A stretch of DNA of 64,000 nt from positions 1 through 64,000 of the forward strand of contig JADJDT010000043.1 of NCBI GenBank assembly GCA_016702545.1, in the 5' to 3' direction. The stretch is from Pseudomonadota bacterium. GTDB lineage: Bacteria > Myxococcota_A > Polyangia > GCA-2747355. Both the position numbers and the translations under genes were made by a program. Under the pieces are notes generated by a model. The model searched no databases. It was not told the DNA's origin and saw only the letters and a program-made list of their open reading frames with translations. Of the stretch, positions 46,107-53,607 are shown piece after piece. Every line of letters starts with the position of its first letter. The first letter of the stretch is position 1.

Positions 46107-47111
46107 ATGCAGCTGGCAAGCGACGACGGCACGCTGGTCGAAGCACCGCTGGCGGCGACGCCCTATGCCGGGCACGCCCCGGTGCTGCTCGACGAGACGC
46201 TCACCTTGCTGGGCGTTCGTTCGGGCGGTTCCTATTGCGACGCCACGCTCGGAGCGGGGGGACACGCGCGGGCGGTCCTCGAGCGCAGCGCGCCCGACGG
46301 CCGATTGTTTGCCGTCGACCGTGACGCCGAGGCGATCGAGCATGGCCGTCGCGAGCTGGCGGGCTTCGGCGAGCGCGTGCAGCTGCGCCAGGGCAGCTTC
46401 GCCGATTTGCGGCAGCTGGTGGCCGACGCGCAGTGCGCGCCGCTGGACGGCGTCCTCGCCGACCTGGGCGTTTCCTCGCATCAACTGGGCACCGCGCGGC
46501 GGGGCTTCAGCTTCGCGGCCGAGGGTCCGCTGGACATGCGCATGGACCAGTCGGCGCCGATGACCGCCGAGCGGTGGCTCGCCGAGGTTTCGGAGCCCGA
46601 GCTGGCCACGGCCTTGCGTGACTATGGTGAGGAGCGCCACTGGCGCCGGCTGGCGCGCGTGATCAAGCAGGCTCAGCGTGCCCGCCAGCTGCAGACGACG
46701 GCCGACCTCGCGCAGCTCGTCTGGCGCACCGTGGGTGGACGCGGCAGCGGCGCGCAGCGCTCCCGCATCCATCCGGCCACGCGCGTGTTCCAAGCGCTGC
46801 GGATCGCCGTCAACGACGAGCTCGGCGCGCTGCGATCCTTTCTGCAGCAGGTCTTCGAGGTGCTGAAACCTGGCGGTGTGGTGGCCGTGATCGCCTTTCA
46901 CTCGCTGGAGGACCGCGAGGTGAAGCAGCACTTCCGTGCGGCATCCCGTCCCGCACCGAGCGAGCCGTGGCTACCGCACGCTGGCGAGCAGCGCCCGCCG
47001 GTGGCGCGTCTGCTCACGCCGCGACCGCTGCGACCGGCGGCCGCGGAGCTGGCCCTCAACCCACGGGCACGCAGTGCCCGCCTGCGTGCCGCGGAGAAGC
47101 TGCCATGCTGA
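46107..47111 (+). CDS. rsmH: 16S rRNA (cytosine(1402)-N4)-methyltransferase RsmH
   Basis: The 334-residue protein has the RsmH (MraW) signatures: HAPVLLDETLTLLG, then CDATLGAGGHARAVLE (S-adenosylmethionine site), and GVLADLGVSSHQL. It also has RIHPATRVFQALRIAVNDEL and VIAFHSLEDREVK near the end. It adds the N4-methyl group on C1402 of 16S rRNA. The ATG directly follows the mraZ stop, and its own stop overlaps the ftsL start by 7 bp. Confidence 0.96.
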   Translation: MQLASDDGTLVEAPLAATPYAGHAPVLLDETLTLLGVRSGGSYCDATLGAGGHARAVLERSAPDGRLFAVDRDAEAIEHGRRELAGFGERVQLRQGSFADLRQLVADAQCAPLDGVLADLGVSSHQLGTARRGFSFAAEGPLDMRMDQSAPMTAERWLAEVSEPELATALRDYGEERHWRRLARVIKQAQRARQLQTTADLAQLVWRTVGGRGSGAQRSRIHPATRVFQALRIAVNDELGALRSFLQQVFEVLKPGGVVAVIAFHSLEDREVKQHFRAASRPAPSEPWLPHAGEQRPPVARLLTPRPLRPAAAELALNPRARSARLRAAEKLPC

Positions 47112-47611
47112 TCCCCGCCCTGACTCGCGACCAACGTCGGCAGGTGACGACCCTCTCGCTGGTGATCGGCACCCTGGCGCTGGTGGCCCTCGGGCACGTC
47201 TGGACCCAGCTGCGTACCATCGAGTACGGCTATGGCTTCGCGCGCGCCTCGCGTCTGCAGGCCCGACTGGTCGAGGCCAACCGACGGCTGCGCACCGAGC
47301 TGGCGATGCTCAAGAGCCCCGGGCGGCTGACGGCGCTGGCCCAGACGGACCTGGGGCTCGCGGCGCCGGAGCCGGGACAGCTGCGGCGGCTGGGTCGGTC
47401 GGCGGACGCATCGTGGGCGGCGCGGGGTCTCGATCGCTTGCCCGGCACGCTGGTGGCGCAGGCGCAGCTGCGCGAGGCCCAGGCCTGCGGGCCAGGTGGC
47501 GTCGCGGCCGGGGCGCGCGGGCGTCGTGGCTCACCGGGCACGGCCGTGACGGCTCCCCTCGGTCTACTCTGGTCGTCCGCGTCGCGTCGCGGCGGCGGAC
47601 ATCGCTTCTAG
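47105..47611 (+). CDS. ftsL: Cell division protein FtsL-like
   Basis: The 168-residue protein has a short cytoplasmic end, one membrane segment (VTTLSLVIGTLALVALGHVW) and a periplasmic coiled coil (ASRLQARLVEANRRLRTELA) ending in RLTALAQTDLGLAAPEPGQ, the FtsL pattern. FtsL joins FtsB and FtsQ and helps activate FtsWI. The C-terminal 80 residues are Gly/Arg/Ala-rich and longer than usual. Position between rsmH and ftsI supports the call. The ATG lies inside the rsmH end. Confidence 0.85.
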   Translation: MLIPALTRDQRRQVTTLSLVIGTLALVALGHVWTQLRTIEYGYGFARASRLQARLVEANRRLRTELAMLKSPGRLTALAQTDLGLAAPEPGQLRRLGRSADASWAARGLDRLPGTLVAQAQLREAQACGPGGVAAGARGRRGSPGTAVTAPLGLLWSSASRRGGGHRF

Positions 47612-49699
47612 ATGGGCGTGGCCGGACGGACTCCGGGCGCTGGCGAGGCCTCGGCGCAGCGTTGGTTGCGCTGGCGGGTCGGTCTGTTCGTGCTGGTGCT
47701 GCTGCTCGGCTTCGCGCTCGTCGTGCGGCGCTCGTTCCAGCTCCAGGTGCGCGATGGCGCCAGGCTCAAGGAGCTGGCCGCGCAGCAGTATCTCAAGTAC
47801 ATCGAGCTGCCGGCGCGGCGCGGACCGATCTTCGATCGTCATGGGGCGCCGCTGGCGGTCAGTGTCGAGGTCGATTCGATCTGCGCTAATCCACGCCAGG
47901 TGGGCGCCGCGGCCCGAGAGGTCGCCACGCAGCTCTCGCCCTTGTTGGGCGTGGGACGTGGCGAGCTGCTGGGACGACTGCGCTCGCGGCGGTTCTTCGT
48001 TTGGCTCAAGCGACGAGTGACGTCGGAGGTGGCAGGACGCGTGCGGGCGCTGCAGTTGCCCGGGGTGTTTCTGCAGCGCGAGAGCCGCCGCTTCTATCCC
48101 AATGGTGCGCTGGCCGGTGCCCTGCTGGGCTTCTCCGGGGTGGACGGGCGTGGGCTCGAGGGGGTGGAGCGCAGCCTCGATCGCTGGCTGCGCGGTAGCG
48201 TGATGCGCGTGCGGGCGCTGCGCGATGCGCTCGGTCGCAGTGTGCTCGATCAAGCACTCGGTGAGGGCGAGCGTCAGGGGCAGCAGGTCGTGCTGACGAT
48301 CGACAAGCTGATCCAACACGAGGCCGAGCAGGCGCTGGCCGAGGCGCAGCGCAACGTCGTCCCGGGGAGCGGTTGGACCGCGGCCGTGGTGATGGATCCC
48401 TGGACGGGTGACATCCTGGCGCTGGCGGGCACGCCGGCCTTCGATCCCAATCGTGTGGCGCAAGCGCGTCCGAGCGACTGGCGCATCAGGGCGCTGGCCG
48501 ACGCCTTCGAGCCGGGCTCGACGCTCAAGCTCTTCACGGTGATGAGCGCGCTGGTGACGGGCGTCACCAACGAGCGCCAGCTGATCGACTGCGAGAACGG
48601 GAGCTGGCGGATCGGGCGCCGCGTGATTCACGACCACAAGCCGCATGGGCTGCTCTCGGTGGCGGACGTCGTCAAGAAGTCCTCCAACATCGGTGTCTCG
48701 AAGCTGGCCTTCCGCATGGGGAAGCAACGGCTCAACGAAGGACTGCGTCGCTTCGGCTTCGCCCAACGCACGGGGCTGCTGCTGCCGGGCGAGCGGGCCG
48801 GCGTGCTCCACGACCCGGCGCACTGGTCGGATGTGGCGCTGGCCAATATCGCCTTCGGTCAGGGCATGACAGCAACGATGGTGCAGCTGGTGCGGGCGCT
48901 TGCGGCGATCGGCAACGGTGGGCACCTGGTGGTGCCACGCCTGGTGCTGCAGACGATGCGCGAAGGCGCGGCCGCGACCGAGGTGCCGCCCCTGCGGGGT
49001 GAGACGGTGGTCGAGGAGGATCTCGCGCGGCGGATGCTCGCGATGATGCGAGGCGTGACCGAGGATGGCGGCACGGCCGAGGCCGCGGCGGTCGAGGGCT
49101 ACAGCGTGGCCGGCAAGACCGGCACGGCCCAGATGGTCGATCCCGCCACCGGTACCTACTCGACGACCAAGTGGCTCTCGTCGTTCATGGGGCTGGTGCC
49201 CGCCACGCGACCGCGGTTGGCGATCATCGTCGTGATCAAGGAGCCGGCGGGGCCCTCGCACTTCGGTGGCGAGGTCGCGGGGCCGGTCTTCAAGCGGATT
49301 GCGGGCCAGGCGCTGCGCCACCTCGGCGTCGCGCCCGACCTCCCCGTGGGTGAGGCGCTGGCGCGGCGGCCCGGGGGCCGGACGCCCGCCGCGTCGGTGC
49401 CGCCGTCCGCCCCGGTCGAGCCACCTGCGCTGCCCCAGGTGGCCGACGAGGTGAGCGATGACGGTCACGGGCTCGAGGTGCCGGACTTTCGGGGCCTCGG
49501 GATGGCCGAGGTGATCGACCGGGCGCGGGCCGCGGGCCTCGCGCTGCGACTGATCGGCAGCGGCGTCGCCGTCTCACAGCGGCCGAGCCCCGGTGCCCTC
49601 GTGGGTACGACGGGCTGCGCGGTGACCTTCGAACCACCCCCCTGGCGCGCGCCGCAGCGCGTCGCCCGTGCCGGCGCTGTGCTCGCGGCCACGCGCTGA
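47612..49699 (+). CDS. ftsI: Peptidoglycan transpeptidase FtsI (PBP3) with a C-terminal PASTA domain
   Basis: The 695-residue protein has a membrane segment (24-39), a dimerisation region with LPARRGPIFDRHGAPLA, and a transpeptidase domain. Active-site motifs are SxxK at 303-306 (PGSTLKLF), SxN at 357-359 and KTG at 502-504. A Pro-rich linker is followed by one PASTA domain (about 625-685: VPDFRGLGMAEVIDRARAAG). It makes septal crosslinks with FtsW. The ATG directly follows the ftsL stop. It is the last dcw gene here: the next gene is convergent, 35 bp away. Confidence 0.95.
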   Translation: MGVAGRTPGAGEASAQRWLRWRVGLFVLVLLLGFALVVRRSFQLQVRDGARLKELAAQQYLKYIELPARRGPIFDRHGAPLAVSVEVDSICANPRQVGAAAREVATQLSPLLGVGRGELLGRLRSRRFFVWLKRRVTSEVAGRVRALQLPGVFLQRESRRFYPNGALAGALLGFSGVDGRGLEGVERSLDRWLRGSVMRVRALRDALGRSVLDQALGEGERQGQQVVLTIDKLIQHEAEQALAEAQRNVVPGSGWTAAVVMDPWTGDILALAGTPAFDPNRVAQARPSDWRIRALADAFEPGSTLKLFTVMSALVTGVTNERQLIDCENGSWRIGRRVIHDHKPHGLLSVADVVKKSSNIGVSKLAFRMGKQRLNEGLRRFGFAQRTGLLLPGERAGVLHDPAHWSDVALANIAFGQGMTATMVQLVRALAAIGNGGHLVVPRLVLQTMREGAAATEVPPLRGETVVEEDLARRMLAMMRGVTEDGGTAEAAAVEGYSVAGKTGTAQMVDPATGTYSTTKWLSSFMGLVPATRPRLAIIVVIKEPAGPSHFGGEVAGPVFKRIAGQALRHLGVAPDLPVGEALARRPGGRTPAASVPPSAPVEPPALPQVADEVSDDGHGLEVPDFRGLGMAEVIDRARAAGLALRLIGSGVAVSQRPSPGALVGTTGCAVTFEPPPWRAPQRVARAGAVLAATR

Positions 49700-49734
49700 G
49701 CCCTGAGCACGCGCGCAGCATCTCGGGCGGCCCT

Positions 49735-51426
49735 TCACTTGGCCCCGTCGTTCTCCTCGGAGAGATACTGCAGGATCACCTCGTCGAGGCTCCGCTCCGA
49801 GATCAGATCGGCGCCGAAGGGACGCGGATGGGCGGCCGAGCTCGGTGTGGCCGGGGGCGAGGCCGTGGGCCGTTTGGTCGGCACCATCCCGACCGCCGAG
49901 GGTGGCGGCGCGGGCGTGGCGCGAGGGTGGGCCGGGCGTGCAGCAGGCGCGGACAGCCCGCTGGCCGGGGCCGCTGCGGGCGCGCGCGTTGCTGGCGTTG
50001 CGCGGTCGACCACCACCGCGGGTCGCGCGACCACGGCCCCTACGCTCTGTGCGCCGCCGCGTGCCGCGCTCGCGCCGGAGGGTCGGGCCCCGCCCAGCGT
50101 GGAGATGCGGTAGACCCCGCCGCTGGCGGCGACGGGCCGCGCTGCCGGCGCGCTGCTGGGCGCTGCCGGGGCGCCGGCCGAGGTACCCGCCCCGCCGGCC
50201 TCCGCCGGGGAATAGGAGCCCGTGGCCCTTCGCCCGCGACCGGACGACTTGGCGGATGGCGCGGTGTAACGCTGAGGCGTCGAGGCAGCGCGAGCCACGG
50301 CGGGGTCGACGCTAGGCGGCGCGCCGGACCCCGCGGGTCTTGGCGCCGCCGGCGCCGCGCTCGGTCCGCGGGCCCAGGTCGGAACGGAGTAGGTCCCCGA
50401 GGGCCGCGGGTGGCGCGGGTCGCCGGGCGCCGCTGGCGTGGTGGCATGGGTTGCGCTCGGGGGTCGGACCGCCGGCGTCGTGCCGGTCGGCGGCGGTCCG
50501 GCGCTGCCGCTCGCTCGCTGCCGTGCGGCCTCTGCCTCTGGCCCGAGGCGCTGCTGAGTTTGTGCGCCCGGACGCAGGGCTTCGCGAGGCGCGCCCGCCG
50601 CGTCGGTGGGCGTGTGGGACTCGATCCGCTGCACCAAGGTCGGCTCGGCTTCGATCTCCGAGGCGGCGCTGTTGCCGCGCGCCCACTCGAGCGCGTCTTC
50701 CAGGCCGCGCCCCGACCGAGCGCGGGTTTCGGCGGGACGAGGCGTCTGGGCGATGGGTGGCGGTGCTGAGGTGGCCGCCGCCCGGCCGCTCGTCGCGCGT
50801 GCCCGCTGCTGCGCCGCCGGAGCGCTGATGCGCTGCGTGTCGGCCACATCGGCGTCGGCGGCGTGGCTGACGGCCGCCGGCGGTGCGCCGGCGCTGGTGG
50901 CTCCGGTTGGGATCGCGGGAAGCGCGTCGATCACCACCTCGATGGGCCCTGGGGCCGCCGCCGCGGGAGGCCCCAGGGTGGCGGGATCCGTGGCGCCGCT
51001 GGCCAGTCCCCCGGCGGCCAGCTCGGGTGCGGTCGCCGCCGCCGCGGGCGTCGACGCCTCGACCACCTCACGCTCTGCGACGCGATCCGTGTCCGCCGCG
51101 CCAGCGCCGGCGGTGTCTGCGTCCGTGGTCGCTTCCACGGCACCGAGCAAGGAGAAGATCTTCTCGTCGAACTCGCCGTGGCGCAGCTGCCGCATCAGCG
51201 TCTTGTGCTGCTCCTGCATCAGCTTGCGAACGGCAGGCTCGTGGCCGGGCTGCTGCGCCAGCTCGCTGTAGCTGGTGCGCGCCGAGGCGAGGATCAAGCC
51301 CCGATAATACAGGTGAGTGAAGAGATGCGGATGGTCGAGCCCCGAGTCCTCCGTCTGCACATGGTAGACGCGGCCGCCATGGCGAACGTTGTGGTTGAAA
51401 CCCTGAAGCGGCGAACGGGAGGACAT
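49735..51426 (-). CDS. Conserved hypothetical protein with a long Ala/Pro-rich linker
   Basis: The 563-residue protein has two ordered ends. Residues 1-100 contain FNHNVRHGGRVYHVQTEDSG and DHPHLFTHLYYRGLILASA, a pattern I recognise from uncharacterised proteins of myxobacteria and related phyla. Residues 100-540 are Ala/Pro/Gly/Thr-rich and surely disordered. The last 25 residues (FGADLISERSLDEVILQYLS) look conserved and may be a docking peptide. No signal peptide or membrane segment is present, so it is probably cytoplasmic. ATG 51426 is chosen because the conserved part starts there, though the frame opens at 51492. The function is unknown. Confidence 0.75.
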   Translation of the reverse strand: MSSRSPLQGFNHNVRHGGRVYHVQTEDSGLDHPHLFTHLYYRGLILASARTSYSELAQQPGHEPAVRKLMQEQHKTLMRQLRHGEFDEKIFSLLGAVEATTDADTAGAGAADTDRVAEREVVEASTPAAAATAPELAAGGLASGATDPATLGPPAAAAPGPIEVVIDALPAIPTGATSAGAPPAAVSHAADADVADTQRISAPAAQQRARATSGRAAATSAPPPIAQTPRPAETRARSGRGLEDALEWARGNSAASEIEAEPTLVQRIESHTPTDAAGAPREALRPGAQTQQRLGPEAEAARQRASGSAGPPPTGTTPAVRPPSATHATTPAAPGDPRHPRPSGTYSVPTWARGPSAAPAAPRPAGSGAPPSVDPAVARAASTPQRYTAPSAKSSGRGRRATGSYSPAEAGGAGTSAGAPAAPSSAPAARPVAASGGVYRISTLGGARPSGASAARGGAQSVGAVVARPAVVVDRATPATRAPAAAPASGLSAPAARPAHPRATPAPPPSAVGMVPTKRPTASPPATPSSAAHPRPFGADLISERSLDEVILQYLSEENDGAK

Positions 51427-51645
51427 GGTCAGCTTCTGGAGCGCGCTACCATTACGAGGCCTTGTCGATGAACGAGCCACCCATGCTAACACCCCTCCGC
51501 GGCTCAGCCAATAGACCGAACGGTCTGCCGGTCTGCGTCGGGACCGAAGGCTCTGCGAGGGGACCTACGGCCCCTGTCGACAGGCCGCGGCACGTCAAGT
51601 ACAAGGGGCAGCGTGGCGTGCGACCTCGACGATCCAGGGCCGACG

Positions 51646-52479
51646 ATGAGTGATCCAACCAGCACCCGCGACCGCGCGGCGCCGATCGGGGTCTTCGACT
51701 CTGGCCTCGGTGGCTTGACCGTGGTGCGGGCGCTCAGTCGCGATCTGCCCTTGGAGCAGATCGTCTACCTCGGGGATACGGCGCGCCTGCCCTATGGCAC
51801 GAAGTCGGCGGCGACCGTGGTGCGCTATGCGCTGCAGAGCGCGGACGTCCTGCTGCGGCACGGCATCAAGTACCTGGTGGTGGCCTGCAACACGGCCTCG
51901 GCGCACGCGCTGCCCACCCTGCGCGAGCGCTTGCCGATTCCCGTGCTGGGCGTGGTCGAGCCCGGAGCGCGCCTGGCGGCGGAGGTTACCGGCACGGGCC
52001 AGGTCGGGGTACTGGGCACGCTCGGGGTGGTGGCGTCGGCGGCCTACCCGCGGGCGATGCAGCAGATCCGCCCGGAGCTGGCGGTCTTCGGTCAGGCTTG
52101 CCCCTTGCTGGTGCCGCTGGCCGAGGAGGGCTGGCTTCACCATCCGGTGACCCGGCAGGTCGTGGCGCACTACTTGGCCGAGCTGCAGGCCCAGGCGGGT
52201 CCGGTCGAGACGCTGGTCTTGGGCTGCACGCACTATCCGCTGTTGCGCCAGGTGATCAGCGAGCAGGCGGCGATCGTCTTCGGCGGGGCCGTGCGGCTCG
52301 TCGACTCGGCCGAGGCGGCAGCCGCGGCGGCCGTGGCGGAGCTCTCGAGCCGCGGGCTGCTGGCGGTCGAGCGACGCGCGCCGGACCGCTTCATGTTCAG
52401 CGATGTGAGCCGCTTCACCCTCGTCGCCGAGCGCTTTCTCGGCCGCCCGCTCGGCACGGCCGAGCACGCCGATCTGTGA
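51646..52479 (+). CDS. murI: Glutamate racemase
   Basis: MurI makes D-glutamate for peptidoglycan. Signatures are IGVFDSGLGGLTVVRAL, YLGDTARLPYGTKS, VVACNTASAHALP with the first catalytic Cys, and VLGCTHYPLLR with the second. ATG 51646 gives 277 residues. A GTG at 51613 with AGGGG 4 bases upstream is also possible and would add 11 residues. It is divergent from the hypothetical gene before it. Confidence 0.95.
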   Translation: MSDPTSTRDRAAPIGVFDSGLGGLTVVRALSRDLPLEQIVYLGDTARLPYGTKSAATVVRYALQSADVLLRHGIKYLVVACNTASAHALPTLRERLPIPVLGVVEPGARLAAEVTGTGQVGVLGTLGVVASAAYPRAMQQIRPELAVFGQACPLLVPLAEEGWLHHPVTRQVVAHYLAELQAQAGPVETLVLGCTHYPLLRQVISEQAAIVFGGAVRLVDSAEAAAAAAVAELSSRGLLAVERRAPDRFMFSDVSRFTLVAERFLGRPLGTAEHADL

Positions 52480-52512
52480 GCGCGACAGGCGCTCGCGCGC
52501 TCAGGGGCTTGC

Positions 52513-52540
52513 TTGACAAGACATTTTCTTCGCCTATAAC
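52513..52540 (+). promoter_or_regulatory. Sigma-70 promoter of the HD-domain gene
   Basis: TTGACA (52513-52518) and TATAAC (52535-52540) are 16 bp apart, one of the best matches in the window. It leaves a leader of about 80 bases before the ATG at 52627. Confidence 0.65.
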
Positions 52541-52626
52541 CGCGCACCGGTTGGGGGGTCCTCGGCGGCCGCTCCGGGGTGGAACAGTAGCTGGCCCTGT
52601 GCAGTAGCGAGCTGGTCGACACCACG

Positions 52627-53607
52627 ATGACACATCAGTCCTTTGGCTCGTCCGCGGCTCCGGTGTCGCCCGCTGTCGCCTGTGCGGGGGACACCGCGCT
52701 GCCGAGTGATCAGCTTGCGGCCGCGCTGCGCTTGGCACGCAACATCGCGGCGGGGCAGGGCTGCCCGCCCGAGGACGTGACGTTGCAGATTGCCGCGCTG
52801 GCTGGCCGCGTGGCGGAGCTGCCGCCGGAGCTGTTGCGCTGCGAGCTCGAGGCGCTGCTGCTCGGGACCCACGTCCCCGAGGCGCTGCAGTGGCTGCACC
52901 GGGCGGCGATCCTTCGGGTGCTGCTCCCCGAGCTGGAGGCGACCGTGGCCTTCACCCAGGAGGCAGACCGACGCCACAAGGACGTCTGGGAGCACACCAA
53001 GCAGGTCGTGGCGCAGGCGGTCCCCGTGCCCACCGTGCGCTGGGCCGCCCTGCTGCACGACGTCGGCAAGGTACCGACGCGGGCCTTCATGGCCGACGGT
53101 AAGGTCACCTTTCACGGCCACGCCGAGGTCGGCGCCCGCATGTTCGACCGCATCGCGCGGCGCTTCGCCTTCCCCAGGCCGCAGCGCGAGCGCGTGCGCG
53201 GGCTGATCCTCCACCACCTGCGGGCGAATCAATACGACGGCTCGTGGACCGACGCGGCCGTGCGGCGCTTCGATCGGCAGATGGGCGAGCTGCTGGAGGA
53301 GCTGCTGCTGCTCTCTCGCGCCGACATCACCTCGGCCCGCCAGCATAAGCGCGATCTGGCGCAGCGGCGGCTCGATGAGCTGCAGCGGCGCATCGCCGCG
53401 CTGCGCGAGCTCGACGCGCGGCAGCCCCCCTTGCCCTCCGGCCTGGGCGACGAGATCATGCGCCACTTTGCACTGACGCCAGGGCGTGCGATCGGCGAGC
53501 TGAAGCGTCAGCTCGAGGCCGCGATCGAGCGTGGAGAGCTCGAGGAGCGGCGCGAGGCGGAGTACTACCTGAGTTGGCTGGCGCCGCTCGTCGCCGCCGC
53601 CAGGTAG
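52627..53607 (+). CDS. HD-domain protein related to the C-terminal part of CCA-adding enzymes
   Basis: The 326-residue protein begins, after a 28-residue variable end, with the body domain of tRNA nucleotidyltransferases (VAELPPELLRCELEALLLG, then ALQWLHRAAILRVLLPELE). An HD phosphohydrolase domain follows: H123 in WEHTKQ, H144-D145 in LLHDVGK, then FHGHAEVGA and LILHHLRANQYDG. A tail with DELQRRIAALREL ends it. The nucleotidyltransferase head (GGxVRD and DxD motifs) is absent, so it cannot add CCA by itself. It may be a 2',3'-phosphohydrolase or a partner of a split enzyme. The end overlaps the convergent glutamate dehydrogenase gene by 43 bp. Confidence 0.75.
   Translation: MTHQSFGSSAAPVSPAVACAGDTALPSDQLAAALRLARNIAAGQGCPPEDVTLQIAALAGRVAELPPELLRCELEALLLGTHVPEALQWLHRAAILRVLLPELEATVAFTQEADRRHKDVWEHTKQVVAQAVPVPTVRWAALLHDVGKVPTRAFMADGKVTFHGHAEVGARMFDRIARRFAFPRPQRERVRGLILHHLRANQYDGSWTDAAVRRFDRQMGELLEELLLLSRADITSARQHKRDLAQRRLDELQRRIAALRELDARQPPLPSGLGDEIMRHFALTPGRAIGELKRQLEAAIERGELEERREAEYYLSWLAPLVAAAR

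Noticed and set aside
53565..53607. Overlap of the HD gene and glutamate dehydrogenase as a sign of a wrong stop
   Set aside because: Both C-termini are open and plausible; short convergent overlaps are common in compact genomes.
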